From the NCBI GenBank assembly GCA_900768535.1, contig CAAGDE010000001.1, positions 17,966-81,965 of the forward strand: a DNA stretch of 64,000 bases, read 5' to 3'. Source of the DNA: Clostridia bacterium. Lineage in GTDB: Bacteria > Bacillota > Clostridia > Oscillospirales > CAG-272. Both the position numbers and the translations under genes were made by a program. Positions 7,208-14,713 of this stretch are shown here, in pieces; the first letter of the stretch is position 1; the number at the start of each line of letters is the position of its first letter. The notes under the pieces were generated by a model, which saw only the letters and a program-made list of their open reading frames with translations, was not told the origin of the DNA and did not search any database.

Positions 7208-9571
7208 ATGCAACGCAAACACAACCGGGTGTTGTCCCGCCTGACTGCCATCGTCTGCGCGCTCTGCCTGTGCCTGCTCTCCCTGCCGGCTTTTGCCGAG
7301 GGGGAGAGCGGACGGCGGATCACCGTATCCACCGCGCAGACCGTCCGGCAGGGGAGCGGCAGCTACTGTACGGTCTCCGTCGATTCGCTGGGCACGCTCG
7401 CCTCGCTGGAGCTGACGGTCCATTTTGACCCCGCCACCGTGCAGGTGAGCGAGGGAAACCTCTATAACGAAGCCACTGCCTGCAGGCTCTATGACTCCCA
7501 CGTCACGGACGGCGAAATCCGCCTGACCTACCTGTTTGACGGAAACGGGGCAGAAGGCGCGCAGAATCTCTTTTCCTTCTTCTATTCCGTCCCGGCAGAC
7601 GCCCCGGTGGGCATGACCGGCTTTGACGTGACGGTCGGCGAGGCGCTGGACGGCTCCCTGAATGCCCTGCCGGTCTCCGGCTCGCGCTGCAGCTTTGCGG
7701 TGGAAGCCTATGTGGCGCCGGACGTGACTTATCTGTACGATTACGGCGCGGTCACCACGTCCGTCCGGCAGGAATTCACCCTGCGCTACGAGCTGGCGGA
7801 CGCGAATGTGGTGTCCGGCTCCGCAGTGTTGGGGTATGACCCGGAATTGTTCGAGCCGGTGACGGTGACGTGCGGCGGTCTGCTGGAAGGCAAGCTGACC
7901 GACATCAACCAATCGCTTGCAGGGTCGGTCTACCTCTCCTTTGCCGGCACCGCCTGCAACGGGAGCAATGATCTATTGTCCGTCACCTTCCGCACGCGCC
8001 GCAACCGCGCGGAGACGGCAGACCTGACGATGACGGTCAAAGAGCTGTTCCGGCTGAACGGAGCCGCCGTGACCTGCCCGCCGCTGACCACGCGCGTGAC
8101 CGTGGCGCATGACCCGGATTACGCTGAGGACGCGCCCGCCATGCAGCTTCACGCCGCCTATTCCGAGGCTGACCGACAGCTGACCGCGCGGATTGCGCTG
8201 GATGCGGAGTCCCACCTCGGCGCGGGCGATTTTGTCCTGCGGTTTGACCCGGAGCGGCTGGTTTTCCTGCGCGCCGGGCAGAAGCTGAAAGCGGATTTCC
8301 TCATTATCAACGATAAAAACGCCGCGGCGGGCGAGGTGAAATTCTCGGTGTTGTCCACGTCGGATCTTGTGGCGGCGGGGGACGTGCTGGAGGTGGTTTT
8401 CTCCGTCCCGCACGCCTGCGAAACGCTTCCCGCCATCCCGCTGACCCTTGAAGGAAAGAATCTTTCCGATTCGCTGACCAAACCGATTCTCCTGAACTTC
8501 ATCGGTACCGAGGCAAAGCTCACCGGGCACACGCCGGGCGCCCCGGTCACCGACCCGAACGGCGATTATCGCTACACGTCCTGCACCGAATGCGGCGCCG
8601 AGACCGCGCGGGAGTGGCTCTGCGAGGAGGCGCTGGCGTTTGCGGCGCACTTCTGCTCCTTCCACAACAATCTGACGCTCAATTACTATCTGGACGCATC
8701 GGTGGCTGCGCAGTACGGCAATCTCCGCCTGGTGCTGGAGCAGGACGTCTGGAGTCGTGACGGCACCAAAACGGTTGCACACACCGAGCTGACCGGCGTC
8801 CCGGTCGAACGGAGCGGAGTGCAGTACCTGAAATTCAGCTTTTCCGGCATCGCCGCTGCACAGCTGAGCAGTGACATCCGTGCAAGACTGTATGCCGAAA
8901 AGGACGGCGCGGAGTGCCACGGGCGGCTGGACACCTACAATCTGAAGACCTATGCCTACAATCGTTTGGAGGCAAGCGAGGACACGGCATTCCGCACGCT
9001 GATGGTGAATCTTCTCAACTATTGCACGGCGGCACAGGTATATTTCGGCATCCGCACCGATGCACCCGTCAACGCGGAGCTGACCGAGGAGCAACGCGCG
9101 CCGGCAAGCGGAACCCCGACCGTTTCGGGCATTGCCGGGCTGACCGAACAGGACGGTGCCGCGGCGGAATTCGTCGGGCATTCGGTCCTGTTCAACAGCA
9201 ACGTTGTGCTGAAATCCTACTTCCGGCTGGATGGCGTGGAGGACAAAAGCAACGTCACTCTGCGCGTAAAGGTCGCGGACGCGGACGGAACGACCGTTTA
9301 CACGCTGCCGTTTGATGCGTTCGGCTATGACCCGGAAACCGGAAGGTACAACGCCAAGCTGGACACGCTTGCGGCACCGCAGTTCCGGAGCAGACTGGAG
9401 CTGACGGTCATGAACGGCGAAACCGCAATCAGCGGAACCTATACGTACAGCATCGAAACCTATGTGGCAAACCGGCTGTCCGGCTCGACCGACGGAAATT
9501 TCCGCGCACTGCTGGTCGCCATGATGCAGTATTCCGACGCCGCGCGTGCTTATCTTGGGAAAGGAAACTGA
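7208..9571 (+). CDS. Secreted protein with cohesin-like domains (scaffoldin-like)
   Basis: The protein is 787 aa. The ATG at 7208 has GAGGGA about 7 nt upstream; a GTG at 7193 overlapping the previous stop is the alternative. The signal peptide ends at LPAFAEG. Three cohesin-like beta-sandwich repeats follow (about residues 20-165, 170-300 and 310-440), each with strands of the type LTVHFDPATV, AVLGYDPELF and FVLRFDPERLVF. The C-terminal half has two copies of another repeat, ending in TYAYNRLEASEDTAFRTLMV and TYVANRLSGSTDGNFRALLV. There is no LPXTG, SLH or transmembrane anchor. It starts 11 nt after the dockerin protease gene, so the two may assemble. The cohesin call is from pattern only; a bacterial adhesin-type beta-sandwich is the alternative. 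Confidence 0.7.
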   Translation: MQRKHNRVLSRLTAIVCALCLCLLSLPAFAEGESGRRITVSTAQTVRQGSGSYCTVSVDSLGTLASLELTVHFDPATVQVSEGNLYNEATACRLYDSHVTDGEIRLTYLFDGNGAEGAQNLFSFFYSVPADAPVGMTGFDVTVGEALDGSLNALPVSGSRCSFAVEAYVAPDVTYLYDYGAVTTSVRQEFTLRYELADANVVSGSAVLGYDPELFEPVTVTCGGLLEGKLTDINQSLAGSVYLSFAGTACNGSNDLLSVTFRTRRNRAETADLTMTVKELFRLNGAAVTCPPLTTRVTVAHDPDYAEDAPAMQLHAAYSEADRQLTARIALDAESHLGAGDFVLRFDPERLVFLRAGQKLKADFLIINDKNAAAGEVKFSVLSTSDLVAAGDVLEVVFSVPHACETLPAIPLTLEGKNLSDSLTKPILLNFIGTEAKLTGHTPGAPVTDPNGDYRYTSCTECGAETAREWLCEEALAFAAHFCSFHNNLTLNYYLDASVAAQYGNLRLVLEQDVWSRDGTKTVAHTELTGVPVERSGVQYLKFSFSGIAAAQLSSDIRARLYAEKDGAECHGRLDTYNLKTYAYNRLEASEDTAFRTLMVNLLNYCTAAQVYFGIRTDAPVNAELTEEQRAPASGTPTVSGIAGLTEQDGAAAEFVGHSVLFNSNVVLKSYFRLDGVEDKSNVTLRVKVADADGTTVYTLPFDAFGYDPETGRYNAKLDTLAAPQFRSRLELTVMNGETAISGTYTYSIETYVANRLSGSTDGNFRALLVAMMQYSDAARAYLGKGN

Positions 9572-9572
9572 T

Positions 9573-9683
9573 ATGAAACAGATCTATCAAACACCCGCCG
9601 CACTGTTGCCGGCAGGGGAAGATCTCATCCGAACCAGCGATCCGTATGAAGGAGAACTGGATCCGGCGAACCTGAACAAATGA
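9573..9683 (+). CDS. Small YxxP-motif peptide (36 aa), copy 1
   Basis: The ATG lies one base after the stop of the cohesin-like gene, with AAAGGAAA upstream inside that gene. The peptide begins MKQIYQTPAALLPAGEDLIR and ends with an acidic tail (ELDPANLNK). It has no signal peptide or membrane segment. It shares the layout MKx(x)YxxP-A-x-L...D-(L/I/V)-x-x-(T/V)-S with peptides at 17121-17249 and 52212-52346; all three follow large secreted-protein genes. A strong terminator follows, so it is the last gene of the unit. The function is unknown. The YxxP leader motif recalls precursors of some ribosomally made, modified peptides, but no maturase is present here. Confidence 0.7.
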   Translation: MKQIYQTPAALLPAGEDLIRTSDPYEGELDPANLNK

Positions 9684-9698
9684 CAGGAAATACCCAAA

Positions 9699-9733
9699 GG
9701 AGCGGCAGACAGATTTCTGTCGCTCCCGTTTTT
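9699..9733 (+). terminator. Intrinsic terminator of cassette A
   Basis: GGAGCGGCAG pairs with CTGTCGCTCC across an 8-nt loop, with one G-T pair, and is followed by CGTTTTTG. It lies 15 nt past the peptide stop. Confidence 0.85.
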
Positions 9734-9775
9734 GTGTTCGGTTGTTTGAATATTCCGCTACGGAAAAAGAACGGC

Positions 9776-9804
9776 TTGACAAATCCGGAAAAACATGATA
9801 TAAT
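9776..9804 (+). promoter_or_regulatory. Sigma-A promoter of the MFS transporter
   Basis: TTGACA at 9776-9781 and TATAAT at 9799-9804, 17-nt spacer, about 40 nt upstream of the ATG at 9845. Confidence 0.9.
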
Positions 9805-9844
9805 ATCTCTTGTTTTAACGGACAGATCAACGCGGGAGTCGGAT

Positions 9845-11074
9845 ATGAAGCACAAACAGAACACACAAAAAAACTCAGCAGGCGGGAAGGCGGTTCTGAT
9901 CGGCGTCGTTTTCTGCCTTTCCTATCTTGCAAGCTACTACATCCGGAAGCTGCTGGGGCTTTCGAGAACGGACATCATCGATGAAAAGCTCTTCTCCAAG
10001 CTGGAGCTCGACAGCTTTCAGTCGCTTTACATGGTCTTTTATGCGGCAGGACAGCTGATCAACGGGATCATCGGCGATTTTTTGCCGCCGCGCCGCATGA
10101 TTGCGCTCGGCTTTGTCCTGTCCGGCGTTTCGATGATTGTTTTCCCGCTCACGGGGAACTACTGGCTCTCGCTTTTCTGCTTTGCCGTCTTCGGCTACGG
10201 GCTTTCCATGCTCCGCGGACCGATGATGAAGCTGATTGCGGAAAACACCGACCCCGGGCAGGCAAGAATCATCTGCACCTTCTTTAACTTTTCCTGCTAT
10301 TTCGGGGTGTTCATCGCCTCCGTGTTCGTTTCGCTCTTTGCCTGGAGGATTTCGTTTCTTGTGTCGGGAGGCATCACGCTGGCGGTGGCGGTTGCCATTT
10401 GGCTGTTCATCCGCAGGATGGAGAACAGCGGACACTTCCGGACCGGGCAGGCTGACGCGGCGCGGCAACCGATGACCTGGGGGGAGATTCTGAAGATTTT
10501 CCGGCTTCCGAGCTTTGTCTATTTCCTTCTCATCGGCGGACTGATCGAAACGGCAAATACCACCATCAACTATTGGATTCCCTCCTTTGTCCAGGGCTAT
10601 CTGGGGCAGTCCGCGGAGTTTTCCAATGTGGTTGCTTCGGTGATTTCGGTTGTGATTGCGAGCTGCTCCTTTGTGGCACTGTTTCTGTATCACGTCAGCC
10701 GGAGGAGGACAAAGCCGGTGATTCTCGGGCTGTTTTTGCTGTCTGGACTGGCGTTCCTCACGGTTCTGCTGTCGGACTCCCTGTGGGGGAGCCTGATCGG
10801 ACTGCTTCTGGCGCTCCTGTTCATCGGATGCGTCTCCTCGCTGATGTGGTCGATCTATATCCCAAGCCTTGCAAGGACGGGAAAGGTCTCGGGGGCAAAC
10901 GGTGTGCTGGATTGCTTCGGGTATCTGTTTGCATCGGGGGCGAACGTGCTGTTCTCGTTTTTGGCGGGGGATCCGGAGGCGCCGACCTGGAACCGGCTGA
11001 TCCTTGCATGGATCGGGATTTCGGTGATCGGCATCCTGCTCACGGTCTTCCGGCGCGAGCCGAAGGCGGAGTAG
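9845..11074 (+). CDS. MFS transporter, organophosphate:phosphate-antiporter-like
   Basis: A 409-aa polytopic membrane protein with about 12 hydrophobic segments. The start is MKHKQNTQ, since the longer frame upstream overlaps the promoter. The N-terminal segment SYYIRKLLGLSRTDI, the early YMVFYAAGQLINGIIGDFLPPRRMIALG helix pair and the overall length resemble the GlpT/UhpT (OPA) branch of the major facilitator superfamily, which exchanges sugar phosphates or glycerol 3-phosphate for phosphate. It stands alone between its own promoter and a bidirectional hairpin, so it is probably a single-gene unit. The true substrate cannot be read from sequence. Confidence 0.75.
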   Translation: MKHKQNTQKNSAGGKAVLIGVVFCLSYLASYYIRKLLGLSRTDIIDEKLFSKLELDSFQSLYMVFYAAGQLINGIIGDFLPPRRMIALGFVLSGVSMIVFPLTGNYWLSLFCFAVFGYGLSMLRGPMMKLIAENTDPGQARIICTFFNFSCYFGVFIASVFVSLFAWRISFLVSGGITLAVAVAIWLFIRRMENSGHFRTGQADAARQPMTWGEILKIFRLPSFVYFLLIGGLIETANTTINYWIPSFVQGYLGQSAEFSNVVASVISVVIASCSFVALFLYHVSRRRTKPVILGLFLLSGLAFLTVLLSDSLWGSLIGLLLALLFIGCVSSLMWSIYIPSLARTGKVSGANGVLDCFGYLFASGANVLFSFLAGDPEAPTWNRLILAWIGISVIGILLTVFRREPKAE

Positions 11075-11190
11075 GGAACCGCCGGGAATTCTGCAGAACG
11101 GGGGAAATCAAACACCGCTACGAGCGCATCAAGCGGATCGGGGATCTGTCAAAAGCGGCGGAATGAAGCGCACTGCAGATTGACCGACAG

Positions 11191-11226
11191 ACCGGCGCCT
11201 GTTACACGATTGTAACAGGCGCCGGT
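11191..11226. terminator. Bidirectional hairpin terminator between convergent genes
   Basis: Perfect 16-nt arms (11191-11206 and 11211-11226) around a CGAT loop, placed between the MFS gene (+) and the EEP gene (-). The stem core is nearly the same as at 3178-3215. Confidence 0.8.
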
Positions 11227-11231
11227 TGTAT

Positions 11232-12206
11232 TTACCGTGCGTAATCTGCAACGGCGAGGATGGGGTTGTGGTCGGAGGGGTTCTGAATTTCGGGTGATTG
11301 CTTGACAAAAAAGCGGGTTGCGGTGAACGCGCCTGGGGTGACGAGGATATAGTCAAACGAGAAGTCCGCGCCTGCCCAGCTGCCGGACCAGTCGGTTTGC
11401 TCCGCGAGGTCCCGGATGTCGGTCAGCAGTCCGCTTTCCAGCAGCTCCGTGATGCCGCCGAGCCGGTACTCCTCCGGCTTCGAGTCACGGATTCCGTTGA
11501 GGTCGCCCATCAGCACAACCGCCGAGCCCGCCGGAATCTCCTCGCGCATCAGCCGGATCAGATGTCCTGCCTGTGCGATCCGCGCCCGGTTGCGCTCCGG
11601 GAAGATTTCCTTATTATTGGAGTTATTCTCCAGGTGTGTTCCGATGACCGTCAGTGTCCTGCCCGTAAGTCGGTCACGCAGCTCCGCAAAGGTTGCAAAC
11701 CGGTAGTGGTGGCTTTCGGGTACCTTGGAATATTTGGTTGGCGTATCGGTCAGGCAGTAGGTGTAGGTACTGACCGATTCAAAACGCTCGCGGCGGTAGA
11801 GGATTGCATTTCCGGTTGCGTATTTTCCGCCAAAGACGGTGCTGACCCAGCCGTAGGTTTCTGCCAGCTCCGGATGTTCTTCCCAGAGCTGATCGGTGCT
11901 TTCGTTGAGGACGGTGAGATCCGCGTTCAGCTTGTTCAGCACGCGGAGTACACTCTGATCGTGTGCGGTATTGCCTTCCTCATAGCCGTGGATGTTCCAC
12001 GAAAGCAGACGGATTGCGGTGCTCGGTGCGATCGGTTCGTTTGTTTGCTGCATGGTGGTTTGGTTCTCCTTTTCGGTGGCGGTGTCGGTTCCGGTCTGCT
12101 CCTCCCCGGCGGGTGTGGAATTGCACGCGCCGAGGGTGAAACCGAGGAGCAGGAGCAGGAGCGGAAAGAGACACAATCCCCGCTTTTTCTTCTTTGTTTT
12201 CATCAT
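11232..12206 (-). CDS. EEP-superfamily lipoprotein (endonuclease/exonuclease/phosphatase fold)
   Basis: A 324-aa protein with a lipoprotein signal (FTLGAC lipobox), then a Thr/Gln-rich linker to about residue 60. The EEP domain fills the rest. Its signature blocks are visible: LLSWNIHG, LTVLNEST (here NE replaces the usual QE), VIGTHLENN, LMGDLNG and PSDHNPIL. The family cleaves phosphodiester or phosphomonoester bonds (nucleases, sphingomyelinases, inositol phosphatases), using Mg2+. The gene is the last of cassette B, 10 nt after the preceding EEP gene, and no clear ribosome site is seen, so translational coupling is likely. The substrate is unknown; a surface location argues against DNA repair. 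Confidence 0.8.
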   Translation of the reverse strand: MMKTKKKKRGLCLFPLLLLLLGFTLGACNSTPAGEEQTGTDTATEKENQTTMQQTNEPIAPSTAIRLLSWNIHGYEEGNTAHDQSVLRVLNKLNADLTVLNESTDQLWEEHPELAETYGWVSTVFGGKYATGNAILYRRERFESVSTYTYCLTDTPTKYSKVPESHHYRFATFAELRDRLTGRTLTVIGTHLENNSNNKEIFPERNRARIAQAGHLIRLMREEIPAGSAVVLMGDLNGIRDSKPEEYRLGGITELLESGLLTDIRDLAEQTDWSGSWAGADFSFDYILVTPGAFTATRFFVKQSPEIQNPSDHNPILAVADYAR

Positions 12207-12216
12207 GGTTTTTCGG

Positions 12217-14421
12217 TCAGTCGGGAAGGATGGTAACGGCTCCGGTCAGCGCGTAATGATCGCTGGGGAGGATGTCGCGGAAGGTTTCCGTCACGATGTC
12301 CATCTGCGAGATATAGAAGGTTCCGGTGCCGGCAAAGATATAATCGAGGAAGACCTTCTTTCCTTCGTAGCCGTGGTGCGTGCCCTGATTGAATGCGGGC
12401 GCGGAATCGGCTTCATAGCGGATGTCGGATGCCACGGACGTCAGTGCGGTGTAGGCGGGGGAGTTCGCCTTGTCATTGAAGTCCCCGACGATGAAGAAGG
12501 GCAGGGTATGATCGAACATCGCATCGGAGGCAATCAGCTCCGCGAGCTTTTCCGCCTGCTTCCGGCGCAGGGTGCTTCCCACGGATTCCAGCTCCGCAAC
12601 CTGCCCCTTGTAGGAGAAGTGCGTGTCGCAGAATGCAAAGCGGTTGCCGGTTTTTTTTTCGGAAAGCACCGCATAGACTGCTTTGCGGGGATAGAAGGAC
12701 GCTCCCTGCCGGTTGGCTTCAACGGCTTCTTCAAACAGGGAATTCGGTGTGTCCGGGGTGTCGGACAGCCATTTCGTGCCCGATGCGACCAAATCAAACC
12801 GATCCTTGCGCCACAGAATGAACAGTCCCTCCTCTCCGTTCTCTCCCACAGGGGACCCGGTGAGTTCGTAATGCTTCATCAGTTCCCCGTTTGCGCGATA
12901 CATGGCAAGAATCCGATCCGATACCTCCTGCAATCCGATCACATCTGGCATCAGCGAGAGGAACATTTCCACGGCGGATGCGGTGCGCACCTCATCGGTC
13001 AGGGTGCCGAACTCGCCCGCCTCGTAGCTTGCGGCATTCAGGACATTGAACGACATGACATCCAGCGCGGTGATATCCCCGGCAATCTCCCTGCACGCGG
13101 CGAGCATTTCCGCATTGGAGCGGGTCTCACCGATGCCGGCAACCACCTTTGCGGCGGTGCGGCGGCAGCTGGCTTTCTCCGGCTCAGCATAGTAGACAAA
13201 CGGCGTGTCCTCAATGGTAAAGGTCACATATGCCCGTGCAATGAAGGTCTTGCCCTCCAGTGCTGCCGAATCGACAAACGCGTGGCTTTGGCGGAGAATG
13301 CCGTCCGCATCGGAGACGGTGCGGGGCGCGGCACTGCGGAGAATGCCTGGCGTTTCCAGCGTCAGTTCGCCGGTGTAGGCGCTGCTCTCCTGCAGGATGA
13401 CTCCCACCTCTGCTGCACTGGCTTCCGGCACAGCCTTGAGCGCCGTATAGAAGCGCAGACCCGCGCCGCCGCTCCAGCGTACCGCACTGCCTGTTACGGA
13501 GAGAGGACGGAGGATCTGCAGGGCTTCGTCGGCGGGCATGAGCGTTCCGGTTTTGGTGGTCACGCGGAGATTGGTAAACTGCACGTCCCAGCGCTTGTCG
13601 GCGGTGGACTGATAATAGAACATGACCGGTGCGTCCGCCCACTGCGCATACGAGACGGAAACAGGAATGTCATCCACAAAGCTCTCGATTTTGGCGGTAT
13701 AGGTCTTTCCGTCCACCTCCCAGCTTCCCTTGGTACAGCTGACCGACACATAGACCGAGCAGTTCTTCTTCGGCTTGTGTCCGGTCGTCAGCGCGGCGCT
13801 CTCAAACGCGGTTTTCTCACCGCCGGCAACGGTCCAGGTGCTGTAGTCGGAGAGCTTTGTTCCGGTGAAGCCGGTAAAGGTGAAATTGTCGTAGCCGTTG
13901 AAATAGGAGACGCCGTCCGTCGTCTTTGACTGATAGAACAGCGCCAGCCCGAAGGCACCATTGGGGGCGTACTGCCGCTCCAGGTAGGAAACGGTGAACT
14001 GATCCAGCCCGGCGAGCACCGATGCGGGAACCACCGTTAGGAAGCCTTCTCCGGCGTTGGGATTCTTGTCATTGCTCATGCTGAAAACATTCTTTGAGGT
14101 CGTCTCGGAGGCATGATTGCCCATGATGTCCAGCTTTTTGCTCACAACCTCAAACTGTTTGGAGAAGTCGGTCGTGCCGCTTCCGACAACGGTTTGGTCA
14201 TAGAGGTTGTTCAGCGGGGAAAGACCGTCCCGCTTTTCCGTGCTGTTCCCGGCGGTCAGATCGGCAAGCTTTTTGCCCGTATGGTCTTCATAGAATAGCT
14301 CCGTTTCCGCAGAGGCACTGATGAGCACCTGCTTTCCCTCTGCGAAAGTGGCGATCGGCAGGGAAAGGAGCATGGCAACCAGCGCAAGGACGGACAGGGC
14401 TGACAGAATTCTTTTTTTCAT
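12217..14421 (-). CDS. Secreted LamG-like plus EEP-domain protein
   Basis: The protein is 734 aa. The signal peptide ends at ATFAEG. Residues of about 40-290 form a LamG-like region that matches the protein at 17279-18583 almost block for block (DLTAGN, FSMSN, GFLTVVP, GLDQFTVSY, YFNGYDNF, WDVQFTN). A middle domain (about 300-455: GLRFYTALK, FIARAYVTF) follows. The EEP domain (about 460-734) has DVMSFNVLN, DVIGLQEV, FCDTHFSYKG, IVGDFND, LDYIFAG and PSDHYALTG, with all the usual catalytic positions. It begins 13 nt after the stalk lipoprotein gene behind AAAGGAG. The fusion puts a phosphoesterase domain on a probable carbohydrate-binding module. Confidence 0.82.
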   Translation of the reverse strand: MKKRILSALSVLALVAMLLSLPIATFAEGKQVLISASAETELFYEDHTGKKLADLTAGNSTEKRDGLSPLNNLYDQTVVGSGTTDFSKQFEVVSKKLDIMGNHASETTSKNVFSMSNDKNPNAGEGFLTVVPASVLAGLDQFTVSYLERQYAPNGAFGLALFYQSKTTDGVSYFNGYDNFTFTGFTGTKLSDYSTWTVAGGEKTAFESAALTTGHKPKKNCSVYVSVSCTKGSWEVDGKTYTAKIESFVDDIPVSVSYAQWADAPVMFYYQSTADKRWDVQFTNLRVTTKTGTLMPADEALQILRPLSVTGSAVRWSGGAGLRFYTALKAVPEASAAEVGVILQESSAYTGELTLETPGILRSAAPRTVSDADGILRQSHAFVDSAALEGKTFIARAYVTFTIEDTPFVYYAEPEKASCRRTAAKVVAGIGETRSNAEMLAACREIAGDITALDVMSFNVLNAASYEAGEFGTLTDEVRTASAVEMFLSLMPDVIGLQEVSDRILAMYRANGELMKHYELTGSPVGENGEEGLFILWRKDRFDLVASGTKWLSDTPDTPNSLFEEAVEANRQGASFYPRKAVYAVLSEKKTGNRFAFCDTHFSYKGQVAELESVGSTLRRKQAEKLAELIASDAMFDHTLPFFIVGDFNDKANSPAYTALTSVASDIRYEADSAPAFNQGTHHGYEGKKVFLDYIFAGTGTFYISQMDIVTETFRDILPSDHYALTGAVTILPD

Positions 14422-14434
14422 GACGGTTTCTCCT

Positions 14435-14671
14435 TTATCGGATCTCCGGCGACCAAAGTCCGCCGTCCGGGTCGGTTACAGGCTCGGTGGGCGCTTCGGT
14501 TGCGGGCTGGGTGGGTGTTTCACCGCCCCTTTGCGTGGCGGCTTCGGTGGGCTGCTCCGTAACGGAAGCGGACGGGGCGGTACCGTCTTCCCGCGGTTTA
14601 TCTCCCGCGCACGCTGTGAGAAATGTACCAAGCAGCGTCAGAACAAGGACCAGAATCAGAATTCGTTTCAT
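14435..14671 (-). CDS. Small Thr/Pro-rich stalk lipoprotein (78 aa), copy 1
   Basis: The start at 14671 is preceded by AAAAGGAG. The signal ends in a lipobox (FLTAC). The rest is a low-complexity Pro/Thr/Glu stalk ending in DPDGGLWSPEIR, with no globular domain. The gene sits immediately upstream of a secreted-protein gene, just as the similar lipoprotein at 50195-50503 does. It may be a membrane-anchored spacer or partner for the protein encoded next. No function is established. Confidence 0.75.
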   Translation of the reverse strand: MKRILILVLVLTLLGTFLTACAGDKPREDGTAPSASVTEQPTEAATQRGGETPTQPATEAPTEPVTDPDGGLWSPEIR

Positions 14672-14713
14672 ATCGGATTCTCCTTTTCGAATAATGTTCT
14701 TCAATTTTTTCAT

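Noticed and set aside
5901..9181. Long minus-strand frames (419, 316 and 402 aa) opposite the protease and cohesin-like genes
   Set aside because: All lack start signals and protein-like motifs, and lie opposite genes with clear domains.
10573..11166. 197-aa frame overlapping the MFS gene and extending 92 nt past its stop
   Set aside because: The part inside the MFS gene is a shadow, and the tail alone is too short to support. I saw nothing else in 11075-11190.
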